Assembly: GCA_022819825.1 (NCBI GenBank)
Contig: JAJEGM010000038.1
Span: 1-64,000 of the forward strand
From: Acidimicrobiia bacterium
Lineage (GTDB): Bacteria; Actinomycetota; Acidimicrobiia; Acidimicrobiales; Bin134
Direction of reading: 5' to 3'
Length of the DNA: 64,000 bases
Under the pieces are notes generated by a model. It ran no database searches. It was not told the origin of the DNA and saw nothing but the letters and a program-made list of their open reading frames with translations. A program made the position numbers and the translations under genes. Below are positions 8,330 through 15,619 of this stretch, in pieces; the stretch's first letter is position 1; each line of letters starts with the position of its first letter.

Positions 8330-8749
8330 ATGGTGGAGATCGTCTTCGTAGACACTTCCGCCCTGCTGGCGGGGCTGGATGTTGAAGACGGCGGTCATCC
8401 GGTGGTTGCGTCGCACTGGCACCGGCTGCTTGATGGAATCGCCGCAGGTCAAATTGCGGGCATCACCCACTCCTACGTGGTCTCAGAGGCAATGTCATTG
8501 GCGCAACGCCGCATGGGCATGGCCGCAGTGTGGCGACTCAACGATGCCCTTCTCAAACCGCTGATGGTGATATGGGTAGACCAGGAGCTTCACCACAGGG
8601 CGTTAGCAGCCATGTTGGCCGCCAACCGCCGGAGTGTGTCGCTGGTGGACTGGACGTCGTTCGAGCTAATGCGCAGTCGCGGCATCACCCACGCCCTGGC
8701 CTTCGACACCCACTTCACCGAGCAAGGCTTCACCCTGCCCTGGGACTGA
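8330..8749 (+). CDS. vapC: PIN-domain toxin (VapC-like ribonuclease)
   Basis: A 139-residue PIN domain. The four acidic residues are at the usual places: Asp8 (VFVDTSALLAG), Glu53 (VVSEAMSL), Asp107 (LVDWTSF) and Asp126 (AFDTHF). Known family members are Mg-dependent endoribonucleases that cut tRNA or rRNA. No key residue is missing, so the toxin is probably active. It follows its RHH antitoxin by 11 bases. A 106-base gap without visible signals separates it from the next gene. Confidence 0.85.
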   Translation: MVEIVFVDTSALLAGLDVEDGGHPVVASHWHRLLDGIAAGQIAGITHSYVVSEAMSLAQRRMGMAAVWRLNDALLKPLMVIWVDQELHHRALAAMLAANRRSVSLVDWTSFELMRSRGITHALAFDTHFTEQGFTLPWD

Positions 8750-8855
8750 TCGCCTGCCTAAGGTCGATGGCGGATCATGTCTCTATCCCTATCATGTCAA
8801 CGCCGCAGGCTCGCCGTGCTAGTACAGGGAGAGCAGAGTTCGAGGAGGTTCGACG

Positions 8856-9797
8856 ATGGAAGGCCAGAAGATTCTGATTACCGGGACCGCAGGGCAGATC
8901 GCTCTGCCCATGACCCGACACTTCGCTCAGAACAACGAGGTGTGGGGGCTGGCCCGATTCAGCCAGCCGGGATCAAAGGAGCAGGTGGAGGAGGCCGGGG
9001 CCATTCCCCATAAAGCCGACCTGGCCTCCGGCGACCTGAACGGATTGCCCGACGACTTCGACTATGTGGTCCACATGGCCGCGTTCATGGCGGCTTCACC
9101 TGATTACGATTTCGCCCTAACCCAGAACGCCGAGGCTACTGGCTTGCTGATGGCGCACTGCCGCAACGCCAAGGGCTTTCTGCATGCGTCCACCGCCGCC
9201 GCCTACAAGAACAACCCCGACCACACTTACGTCTACGCCGAGGGCGATCCGCTGGGCGACAGCGAACAGCCCTATTCGGAGACCTACGGGGTGACGAAGA
9301 TGGCCGCCGAGGCGGTGGCCCGCACCATGTGCCGGCTCTATGACCTCCCCACCGTGATCGGTCGCATCAACGTGGCCTACGGCCAAAACGGGGGACTGCC
9401 CGCCATCTTGCTGGCCATGATGATGAACGGCATGCCGGTGCCCCTCAAGGACTCGGAGCCCAACATGTTCTCGCCGGTCCACGAAATCGACATGTGCGCC
9501 CAGGCCGAGGCGTTCTTGGAGGGGGCCACTGTGCCGGCCACCGTCGTCAACTGGGGCGGTGATGAGAACATCAGCCTCGAGGACATGTGCCGCCGGATGG
9601 GTGAGCAGGTCGGGGTGGAGCCCAATTTCGAGTACTACCCGGTGGGCACCCACAGCCGGGCCTACGACAGCACCAAGCGCATTGCCATGACCGGGCCGTG
9701 CACGGTGTCGTGGCAGGACGGGATCGACGACATGGTGGCGGCGTTCGACGCCGAGCAGGGCACCAAGATGATCGCCCGGCTCATGGGCGAGGGTTAG
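8856..9797 (+). CDS. NAD-dependent epimerase/dehydratase (extended SDR)
   Basis: A 313-residue extended short-chain dehydrogenase. The Rossmann motif is GTAGQIALPM, an altered GxxGxxG. The catalytic STAAAY and YGVTK (Tyr-x-x-x-Lys) motifs are present, and an INVAYG strand follows. It should act on a nucleotide sugar or a hydroxy/keto substrate with NAD(P). AGGAGG lies upstream with suitable spacing. It is the first gene of a compact run with a P450 (23-base gap) and a cytochrome c lipoprotein, so oxidation of a common substrate is a reasonable inference. Confidence 0.8.
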   Translation: MEGQKILITGTAGQIALPMTRHFAQNNEVWGLARFSQPGSKEQVEEAGAIPHKADLASGDLNGLPDDFDYVVHMAAFMAASPDYDFALTQNAEATGLLMAHCRNAKGFLHASTAAAYKNNPDHTYVYAEGDPLGDSEQPYSETYGVTKMAAEAVARTMCRLYDLPTVIGRINVAYGQNGGLPAILLAMMMNGMPVPLKDSEPNMFSPVHEIDMCAQAEAFLEGATVPATVVNWGGDENISLEDMCRRMGEQVGVEPNFEYYPVGTHSRAYDSTKRIAMTGPCTVSWQDGIDDMVAAFDAEQGTKMIARLMGEG

Positions 9798-9820
9798 CAG
9801 TACGAGCACGAGGTAGAGCA

Positions 9821-11035
9821 ATGCCCAATCACCCCACCCTCGACGGGGTCAACTTCATGGACGGGTTCTGGTTTCAGCACGAGCCCCACGAGGCGTGGAC
9901 CTGGATGCGGGAGCACGCGCCGGTGTACTACGACGCCAACAGCGACGTGTGGGGCATTTCCCGCTACCACGACATCTTGGCCATCGAGAAGGATCCCAAG
10001 ACGTTCTCGTCCTTCCGTAGCCCCCGTCCCCACGGGAACTCGCTGCCGATGATGATCTCCATGGACGACCCCGAGCACAAGCAGCGCCGCAAGCTGGTGA
10101 ACCGGGGCTTCACCCCCAAGCGGGTGCGGGATCACACGCCCGACGTCATCGCAATCTGCGACGAGATCTTGGACAGGGTGTGCGAGAGGGGAGAGTGCGA
10201 TTTCATTTGGGACATCGCGGCTCCGTTGCCGCTGATCCTGATCGGCGACATGCTGGGCTTTCCCCGGGAGAGCTACGACGACCTGCTGGAGTGGTCCGAC
10301 GACATGATGCGGGCCACCACCGAGACCGACCAAGAGGCGCTCGAGAAGGGGATCATGGCCGGGGTGGCCTTTCGGGAGTTCCTGATGGGGGTGATCGCCG
10401 CCCGCCGGGCCCGCCCGCCCCAGTCCGATCTGGTGAGCGTGTTGTGCCATGCCGAGGTGGACGGCGACAGCCTCGACGACGAATCGCTGTATCAGGAGGG
10501 TCTGCTGATCTTGATTGGGGGCGACGAGACGTCCCGCCACGTGATCAGTGGTGGGATGTTGGCGCTGATGGAGCACCCCGACCAGAAGGCGCTGTTCAAC
10601 CAGCAAGCGGCCGACGATGCCTGGATGGAGCGGGCGGTGGAGGAGCTGCTGCGCTGGGTAACCCCCATCAAGAACATGTCCCGCAGCGCCACCCGAGATG
10701 TGGAGATGCACGGCGAGACCATCGGCGAGGGCGACCAGATCATCTTGTTCTATCCGTCGGCCAACCGGGACGACAGGGTGTTCGACGACCCGTTCAAGTT
10801 CGACCTGGAGCGCGAGCCCAACCAGCACCTGGCCTTCGGATGGGGAACGCACTTCTGCCTGGGGGCGTCTTTGGCCCGCCTGGAGCTCAAGATCATGTTC
10901 CAGCGGCTGGCAGAGCGGATGCCCGACATGCAGTTGGCCACCGAAGAGCCGCTGCCGTGGCGGGCGTCCAATTTCATCGTCGGCCCCGAGGAGATGCCGG
11001 TGACATTCACCCCCAGCGCCCCGGTGGGAGGTTGA
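9821..11035 (+). CDS. Cytochrome P450
   Basis: A 404-residue soluble bacterial P450. The I-helix oxygen-binding motif is GGDETSRH, the K-helix ExxR is EELLRW, and the heme loop is FGWGTHFCLGASLARLE with heme-ligand Cys346. Resemblance to CYP families that hydroxylate terpenoids or steroids is suggestive only. No ferredoxin or reductase gene is adjacent, so electrons must come from elsewhere, unless the downstream cytochrome c takes part. The true start is ATG 9821 (MPNHPTLDGVNFMDG); the frame stays open further upstream but that part is not P450-like. Confidence 0.92.
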   Translation: MPNHPTLDGVNFMDGFWFQHEPHEAWTWMREHAPVYYDANSDVWGISRYHDILAIEKDPKTFSSFRSPRPHGNSLPMMISMDDPEHKQRRKLVNRGFTPKRVRDHTPDVIAICDEILDRVCERGECDFIWDIAAPLPLILIGDMLGFPRESYDDLLEWSDDMMRATTETDQEALEKGIMAGVAFREFLMGVIAARRARPPQSDLVSVLCHAEVDGDSLDDESLYQEGLLILIGGDETSRHVISGGMLALMEHPDQKALFNQQAADDAWMERAVEELLRWVTPIKNMSRSATRDVEMHGETIGEGDQIILFYPSANRDDRVFDDPFKFDLEREPNQHLAFGWGTHFCLGASLARLELKIMFQRLAERMPDMQLATEEPLPWRASNFIVGPEEMPVTFTPSAPVGG

Positions 11036-11406
11036 CCCTGTCCGTTGCCCGTTGGCGGAAAAGCTTCGGGGCCGTGTTGCTGGGCGGCTCCCTCGCGTTT
11101 GCGACTGTCGTCGGCTGTAGCGGAGGGACCGGTCCTGGCGAAGTCCCGGTGACGAACGCAACGGAGCTGGTGGCCGACGGCAAGAGCGTGTACTTGCAGC
11201 GCTGCGTGGGCTGTCACGGCGTTGACGGCAGCGGCATCGTCGGGCCGGATATCCGCCCTGACGAGGTGTTGGAGAAGTACGCCTCAGCCGAGGCGATGGA
11301 GGCATTGGTGCGGGACGGCCTCGGTGAGATGCCCGAGTTCGCCTCCAAGCTCAGCGACGATGAGATTGCCGCGGTGGTGGCCTACGTGAGAGGCGGCCTG
11401 GGCTGA
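11032..11406 (+). CDS. Small c-type cytochrome lipoprotein
   Basis: A 124-residue protein with a basic N-terminus (RWRK), a hydrophobic stretch and a VVGC lipobox at Cys29. One CVGCH heme-attachment site (Cys58, Cys61, His62) and a likely Met ligand in GEMPEF (Met100) are present. It should be anchored on the outer face of the membrane and shuttle electrons. The assumed start is TTG 11032, whose last bases overlap the P450 stop TGA. GGGAGG sits directly before it, better spaced for a CTG at 11038, so the exact start is uncertain. Operon placement with a P450 is unusual, because P450s normally take electrons in the cytoplasm. Confidence 0.75.
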   Translation: MTLSVARWRKSFGAVLLGGSLAFATVVGCSGGTGPGEVPVTNATELVADGKSVYLQRCVGCHGVDGSGIVGPDIRPDEVLEKYASAEAMEALVRDGLGEMPEFASKLSDDEIAAVVAYVRGGLG

Positions 11407-11407
11407 C

Positions 11408-12022
11408 CTAGTCCGTCCAGGCATCTACCACGTCGGCAGTGGCGGTGACGGTGGCCACGATGCCCAGGGTGTGCTCGAACACGGCATCGACGTAATCGGG
11501 AGGGGTGCCGGCGACGGCATCGCGGGGGATAACCACCACGTAGCCGGCGTTGACCGCGTCGAAGGTCAGGTTGATGATGGCCACGTTCACCGACACCCCC
11601 ACCGCCACGATGGTGCGTATGCCCTCGTTGCGCAGCAGCGAATCGAGCTCGGTGCCCTCGAAGGGCGACAGGCCGTGATGGCGGGGCAGCACCACATCGG
11701 CGTCGGCCACCCCGATCTCAGGCACCACCTCCACTGCCGGGGTGCCGACATGGAGCTGCACCGGCATCTTGGGCATGGCCCTAAACAATCGGGCGTTGCG
11801 GTTGCCGCCCCACCCGTCAACCCGGTGCTGGGCCGTGCAGTGGACCACCCGCACCCCCGCACTGCGAGCCGCCGCGGCTAACGCCGCCGCATTGGGGATC
11901 AACCCCTCCTTGGCCGCCTCAGCAAGCGCCGGCAGCGCCGACAACTCTCCAATCACCCCGTTCTGGCACTCCTGTAGCACCAAAGCGGTGGTCGCCGGAT
12001 CGATTGCCTCACGCAGTTCCAT
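11408..12022 (-). CDS. Isochorismatase-like protein lacking the usual catalytic residues
   Basis: About 204 residues with the cysteine-hydrolase fold: ALVLQECQNGV, a PFEGTELD loop and GVSVNVAIINLTFDAVNAGY. In active family members these sites hold Asp, Lys and Cys (LxxDxQ, K before the FxGT loop, GVxTxxC). Here they read Glu, His/Arg and Ala. The fold looks intact, so this is either a divergent enzyme or a binding protein. ATG 12022 is preferred to an in-frame GTG at 12049 because of a GGAA upstream. It follows the small HicB-like gene on the same strand. Confidence 0.7.
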   Translation of the reverse strand: MELREAIDPATTALVLQECQNGVIGELSALPALAEAAKEGLIPNAAALAAAARSAGVRVVHCTAQHRVDGWGGNRNARLFRAMPKMPVQLHVGTPAVEVVPEIGVADADVVLPRHHGLSPFEGTELDSLLRNEGIRTIVAVGVSVNVAIINLTFDAVNAGYVVVIPRDAVAGTPPDYVDAVFEHTLGIVATVTATADVVDAWTD

Positions 12023-12049
12023 AGGATTCCAGTTTGGCCATCTATGCAC

Positions 12050-12319
12050 TCAAGCGCGAGCCAGCACACCGGTGTTGGAACAAGCGGATTGGAAGGAAAG
12101 GATGTCCAGGCCTTCCCAGCCTTTCAGCGCATCAACGGCATCCCGGACTGCTTCATCAAGAGAATCCGCGGATTGGGCGAAGTGGATGTAGTGATGCTCA
12201 TCTCGGCTGACGTGGCCGGAAGCTCCGGATTGAGCGGCGACCCACTCGGCGAAGTCATCGTTCTGGCCACTGGGCCCGACAACTTCCAGAGTGAACTGGA
12301 ATTCGATCATCACTGGCAT
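12050..12319 (-). CDS. Small protein, second member of a two-gene HicAB-like cassette
   Basis: An 89-residue protein starting MPVMIEFQFTLEVVGPSG, with a beta-strand start and a DEAVRDAVDALKG helix. The pattern recalls HicB-type partially degraded RNase-H-like folds, but I cannot assign it firmly. The frame extends upstream, yet ATG 12319 is preferred because GGAGAAGG precedes it by a few bases. It begins one base after the TAA of the 91-residue gene, so the two are cotranslated. Antitoxin is a guess. Confidence 0.55.
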   Translation of the reverse strand: MPVMIEFQFTLEVVGPSGQNDDFAEWVAAQSGASGHVSRDEHHYIHFAQSADSLDEAVRDAVDALKGWEGLDILSFQSACSNTGVLARA

Positions 12320-12320
12320 T

Positions 12321-12596
12321 TTAGCCTTCTCCTTCCTTGGCTTGAACGTGAGGGCAACTGGCCAAATCAGCACGAATGGCAGCAGCGTGGTCGTCGGAAT
12401 TTCGGGGGGTCGAAAAGACACTGATGCGGCAACCGCTGCGATCAGCCTGCTGGCATAGTAAGAACCCCCACACATGGCCTCGTGGTCTGCCCTTCTTGAA
12501 GCGCCAGCCTTGGCTTAAAGCGCTCTCCACGGCTTCAGCCACCTGCTTCTTGGGATGGCGAGGTGGGTGATCGCGGGACTGGGGGTCGGAAGCCAC
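12321..12596 (-). CDS. Small basic protein, first member of a two-gene HicAB-like cassette
   Basis: A protein of up to 91 residues. The core reads HPKKQVAEAVESALSQGW, then KKGRPRGHVWGFLLC and CRISVFSTPRNSDDHAAAIR, ending CPH. The helix, basic strand and final helix resemble the double-stranded-RNA-binding-like fold of HicA toxins, with two His and several Cys as possible functional residues. The start is uncertain: the GTG at 12596 has no clear Shine-Dalgarno. The tight junction with the next gene supports a functional pair. Biochemical role not known. Confidence 0.5.
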   Translation of the reverse strand: MASDPQSRDHPPRHPKKQVAEAVESALSQGWRFKKGRPRGHVWGFLLCQQADRSGCRISVFSTPRNSDDHAAAIRADLASCPHVQAKEGEG

Positions 12597-12621
12597 GAAG
12601 GGAGCCTACGAAGGCACGGTG

Positions 12622-12650
12622 ACAACTTTGGGTGGTGCGCCTCCCATAAT
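12622..12650 (+). promoter_or_regulatory. Candidate promoter of the molybdenum hydroxylase gene
   Basis: ACAACT (12622-12627) and CATAAT (12645-12650) are separated by 17 bases. CATAAT lies nine bases before ATG 12660, so transcription would start at or next to the start codon. No Shine-Dalgarno is present, which fits a leaderless message. The -35 match is weak. Confidence 0.35.
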
Positions 12651-12659
12651 GGGCACCCT

Positions 12660-14939
12660 ATGGTTGGATCGATTCTTGGGACCGAGGTTATTCGCCGGGA
12701 GGACGGCACTCTTCTCACGGGCGAGGGGGAGTACACCGGCGATTTGCGGCCTGATGGGCTGTTGACAGCGTGCTTTGTGCGTTCACAGGTGGCTCACGCG
12801 GCGATCGGGGAGATCGACCTGCAAGCAGCAGCCGACCTCCCCGGTGTTGCCGGGGTGTTCACCGCCGAGAACATCGGGGTGGATCAGGTGAAGCCGCGGT
12901 TCCCGCTCGATCCTCACTTCGTGCGCGAGCCGCTGGCCTCGGGCCGGGTTCGCTTTGTGGGCGAGCCGGTGGCCATGGTGGTGGCCGACACTTTGGCCGC
13001 AGCCCAAGACGCGGCTGATCTGGTGATGGTGGACTTCGAGCCGCTGGCCGTGTCGATCGACGCCGAGGCGGTGGTTGCCACCGACGAAGCGGCGCTGTTT
13101 CCCGAGCGGGGTTCAGACGCCATGATCGCGGCCTTCGGGCCAGTGGAAGGGCTGCATGACGAAGCCGACCGGGTGGTTGCTGCCCGCATAGTCCACAATC
13201 GGATGGCGGTGGTTCCCATGGAGACCCATGCGCTCTTGGCCGATCCCACCGGGGACCAGCTCACCCTGTGGGCGTCCACCCAGGGAGCACACGCGACGCG
13301 CGATGGCATTGCCGAGTCGCTGGGGATTGATCCGGGGCAATTGAGGGTGATTGCCCCCTGGGTAGGGGGCGGCTTCGGTGCCAAGGGGGGCTGGGGTCCC
13401 GAGCATGTGGCGGTGGCTGCCGCGGCCCGCCTGCTGGGCCGGCCTGTGATGTGGAACGAGAGCCGCGCTGAGAACTTGGTGTCTATGCAGGCCCGTGACC
13501 AAGTTCACTACGCACGGGTGGGGGTGACCGACGATGGACGCATGGTCTCGCTGGAGGTGGTGGCGATAGTGGATGCGGGCGCGTATCCAGGTCTGGGCGC
13601 CGTGCTGCCTTTCGCCACCCGGCTAATGGCGCCGGGGGTGTACGGGATCGACAAGGTGCAGTTCGACTACGCGGTGGCGGCCACCAACCGGGCCCCCTTG
13701 GGGGCGTTCCGGGGGGCGGGTCGGCCCCAGGCCACCCTCACCATAGAGCGAATGGCTGACATGGCGGCGGCCGAGTTGGGCATCGACCCGGTGGAGTTCC
13801 GCCGCCGCAACTATTTGGCTCCCGAAGACTTTCCACTGGTCACTCCCACCGGTGGGGCCTACGACACCGGCGAGTACGAGAAGGCCCTGGACCGGGCCTG
13901 CGAGCTGGTCGGCTACGAGGAACTGCGGGCTGAGCAGGCTGCCCGTCGGGCCGCTGGCGACCCCTTGAGGCTGGGCATCGGGGTGTCGAGCTATGTGGAG
14001 GTGACCGCACCGGTCGGGCAGCAAGAGCATGCCGTGGTCGAGGTGCATCCTGATGGGTCGGCCACCGTGTCGGTGGGAACGGCCTCCCACGGCCAAGGCC
14101 ACGAGACCGCGTTCACCATGATCGTGGCCGACCGGTTGGGCATCGATATGGACCGGATCGCCTTTGTGCAGTCCGACACCGCGCTCGTTGCCCGCGGCGA
14201 CGGCACTGGCGGATCGCGCAGCGCCCAGCTCGGGGGCAGCGCCATCCATGCCGCATCCATGGAGGTGCTGGACATTGCCCGGCAGCGGGCGGCGGAGCTG
14301 TTGGAGGCCAGCGCCGACGACATCGTGGTCACCGACGAGGGCCGCCTTGGGGTGGCCGGAGTGCCGTCGGCATCGATGGCCTGGGCTGAAGTGGTTGAAG
14401 CGTCCGAAGAACCGCTGCGGGCCGAACTGGATTACACCACCGACGGGCCCACCTTCCCCTTCGGCACCCACATCTGCGTGGTGGAGGTGGACACCGAGAC
14501 CGGCATGGTCACCCCGCTGCGCTTCGTGGCGGTGGACGACGCTGGCAACCTGCTCAATCCGCTGATCGTGGCCGGCCAGCAGCACGGCGGGGTGGCCTCG
14601 GGCATCGGCCAGGCGCTGTACGAATATGTGGCGTACGACGACCACGGCAACCCGCTCACCACCGGGCTGGCCGACTACGCCATGCCGTCCGCCGCTGAGT
14701 TCTGCGACTTCACCGTCGACAGCACCATCACCCCCACCCATCTGAACCCCTTGGGGGTGAAGGGCATCGGCGAAGCCGCCACCATCGGCGCCACCCCGGC
14801 AGTCCAGAACGCAGTCATCGACGCCCTCAGCGACCTCGGAATCCGCCACATCGACCTGCCCCTGACGCCGGATCGGGTATGGGCGGCCATCCAGTCGGCA
14901 GGCGATCCCGTGGCAGAGATCATCTGGCCTACCTTTTAG
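12660..14939 (+). CDS. Molybdenum hydroxylase large subunit (xanthine dehydrogenase/CoxL form II type)
   Basis: A 759-residue molybdopterin-binding subunit. It starts MVGSILGTEVIRREDG, the usual family start. The substrate-loop motif is AFRGAGR, like form II CoxL and xanthine dehydrogenases; form I CO dehydrogenases have a CSFR loop, so CO oxidation is unlikely. SHGQGHET and the catalytic Glu in GIGEAATIG are present. Such enzymes hydroxylate N-heterocycles or aldehydes. The FeS (small) and FAD (medium) subunit genes are not adjacent. A fragment similar to its last 25 codons recurs at 15531-15608. The frame extends 35 codons upstream without family similarity. Confidence 0.88.
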   Translation: MVGSILGTEVIRREDGTLLTGEGEYTGDLRPDGLLTACFVRSQVAHAAIGEIDLQAAADLPGVAGVFTAENIGVDQVKPRFPLDPHFVREPLASGRVRFVGEPVAMVVADTLAAAQDAADLVMVDFEPLAVSIDAEAVVATDEAALFPERGSDAMIAAFGPVEGLHDEADRVVAARIVHNRMAVVPMETHALLADPTGDQLTLWASTQGAHATRDGIAESLGIDPGQLRVIAPWVGGGFGAKGGWGPEHVAVAAAARLLGRPVMWNESRAENLVSMQARDQVHYARVGVTDDGRMVSLEVVAIVDAGAYPGLGAVLPFATRLMAPGVYGIDKVQFDYAVAATNRAPLGAFRGAGRPQATLTIERMADMAAAELGIDPVEFRRRNYLAPEDFPLVTPTGGAYDTGEYEKALDRACELVGYEELRAEQAARRAAGDPLRLGIGVSSYVEVTAPVGQQEHAVVEVHPDGSATVSVGTASHGQGHETAFTMIVADRLGIDMDRIAFVQSDTALVARGDGTGGSRSAQLGGSAIHAASMEVLDIARQRAAELLEASADDIVVTDEGRLGVAGVPSASMAWAEVVEASEEPLRAELDYTTDGPTFPFGTHICVVEVDTETGMVTPLRFVAVDDAGNLLNPLIVAGQQHGGVASGIGQALYEYVAYDDHGNPLTTGLADYAMPSAAEFCDFTVDSTITPTHLNPLGVKGIGEAATIGATPAVQNAVIDALSDLGIRHIDLPLTPDRVWAAIQSAGDPVAEIIWPTF

Positions 14940-15035
14940 AGGAATTGTAAATATATTTCAGTTATTTCTATGAAGATTTGATGCTATCGGATATGCTTCC
15001 CAGAGCAGGCTAAGGAATGGCGCAGTATTCGAGCA

Positions 15036-15281
15036 ATGAGAAAGCGTCACCGGCGAACGCTGGAACGAATGCGAACCGTGCCTACGCCAACGGACATTCG
15101 TTGGGCGGAGATTGAATCGTTATTGGGGGCTCTGGGAGTTGCTGCGGTAGAACGGGCCGGTTCCAGAGTTCAGCTGGTCAAGGGTTCAGAGTCGATTGTG
15201 GTCCATAGGCCCCATCCCCGACCCGTGACCAGGCGCGATACGGTTCGTGACATCGCCAAGTTCATCGAGCGAATAGGGTAG
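15036..15281 (+). CDS. hicA: HicA-type mRNA interferase toxin
   Basis: An 81-residue protein with an N-terminal basic KRHRRTLER segment and then a HicA core: WAEIESLLGALG, GSRVQLVKGS and a catalytic-type His in VVHRPHPRP. The PxxP-DIxW and TVRDIAKFIE segments match actinobacterial HicA proteins. It should bind and cleave mRNA through a dsRNA-binding-like fold. ATG 15036 is chosen because family members share the KRHR-like N-terminus; ATG 15069 is an alternative. The 96 bases upstream are strikingly AT-rich compared with the neighbours, a sign of a transferred cassette. Confidence 0.8.
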   Translation: MRKRHRRTLERMRTVPTPTDIRWAEIESLLGALGVAAVERAGSRVQLVKGSESIVVHRPHPRPVTRRDTVRDIAKFIERIG

Positions 15282-15286
15282 GGCTG

Positions 15287-15514
15287 ATGCTGGAGCACAA
15301 GGGCTACGTCGGTGAGGTGGTGTACGACGATGAGGCCAAGGTTCTACACGCCAGGGTCATCAACAGCGGCCCTTGCTCCATAGCAAATGCTGAGGCGACA
15401 GATGTAGAAGGAATTGAACGGGAGTTCCGCATCTCAGTCGATGTCTACCTCGACGGCTGCGCGGAGCTTGGAATCCAGCCTGTCGAACCTGTCGACATCT
15501 CGATCGGGTCGTAG
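15287..15514 (+). CDS. hicB: HicB-type antitoxin, apparently truncated at the C-terminus
   Basis: A 75-residue protein. Its MLEHKGYVGEVVYDDEAKVL start and SVDVYLDGCAELG helix match the RNase-H-like N-terminal domain of HicB. Relatives continue with a PFSGRF strand and a ribbon-helix-helix DNA-binding domain of about 35 residues; here the frame ends at ISIGS with TAG. The toxin-binding part therefore remains while the DNA-binding part is gone. It starts five bases after hicA. Directly after its stop comes a fragment of a different gene, so the truncation probably marks a recombination junction. Confidence 0.75.
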   Translation: MLEHKGYVGEVVYDDEAKVLHARVINSGPCSIANAEATDVEGIEREFRISVDVYLDGCAELGIQPVEPVDISIGS

Positions 15515-15530
15515 CAGAGCAGACACGCGC

Positions 15531-15608
15531 CGCGTGTGGCAGGCCATCCAGTCGACGGGGGATTTTCCTGCCGCTATAGCGTGGCCTTCACTGCCCCAAA
15601 GAAAGTGA
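15531..15608 (+). pseudogene. Orphan 3' end of a molybdenum hydroxylase large-subunit gene
   Basis: Bases 15531-15608 encode RVWQAIQSTGDFPAAIAWPS and a few more residues before TGA. The last residues of the hydroxylase ending at 14939 read RVWAAIQSAGDPVAEIIWPT. Thirteen of 21 aligned residues are identical, and the DNA is similar too (ggccatccagtcg in both). No matching upstream coding sequence remains. It is a remnant of a diverged paralogue, separated from the intact gene by hicAB. Confidence 0.7.
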
Positions 15609-15619
15609 TGATGTCGCTG

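Noticed and set aside
9794-11305. 503-codon minus-strand frame opposite the P450
   Set aside because: Antisense to a P450 with intact heme motif. Its N-terminal part is Arg/Pro/Ser-rich and unlike any protein.
10180-11406. 408-codon plus-strand frame overlapping the P450
   Set aside because: Only its last 124 codons are real (the cytochrome c). The first part reads the P450 gene out of frame.
12555-12659. Start of the molybdenum hydroxylase at 12555
   Set aside because: The first 35 codons show no family similarity, and the conserved N-terminus begins at ATG 12660 just after a -10-like box.
15414-15608. 64-codon frame after hicB as a separate gene
   Set aside because: Its first half is hicB out of frame. 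Only the tail from 15531 is meaningful and that is a gene fragment.
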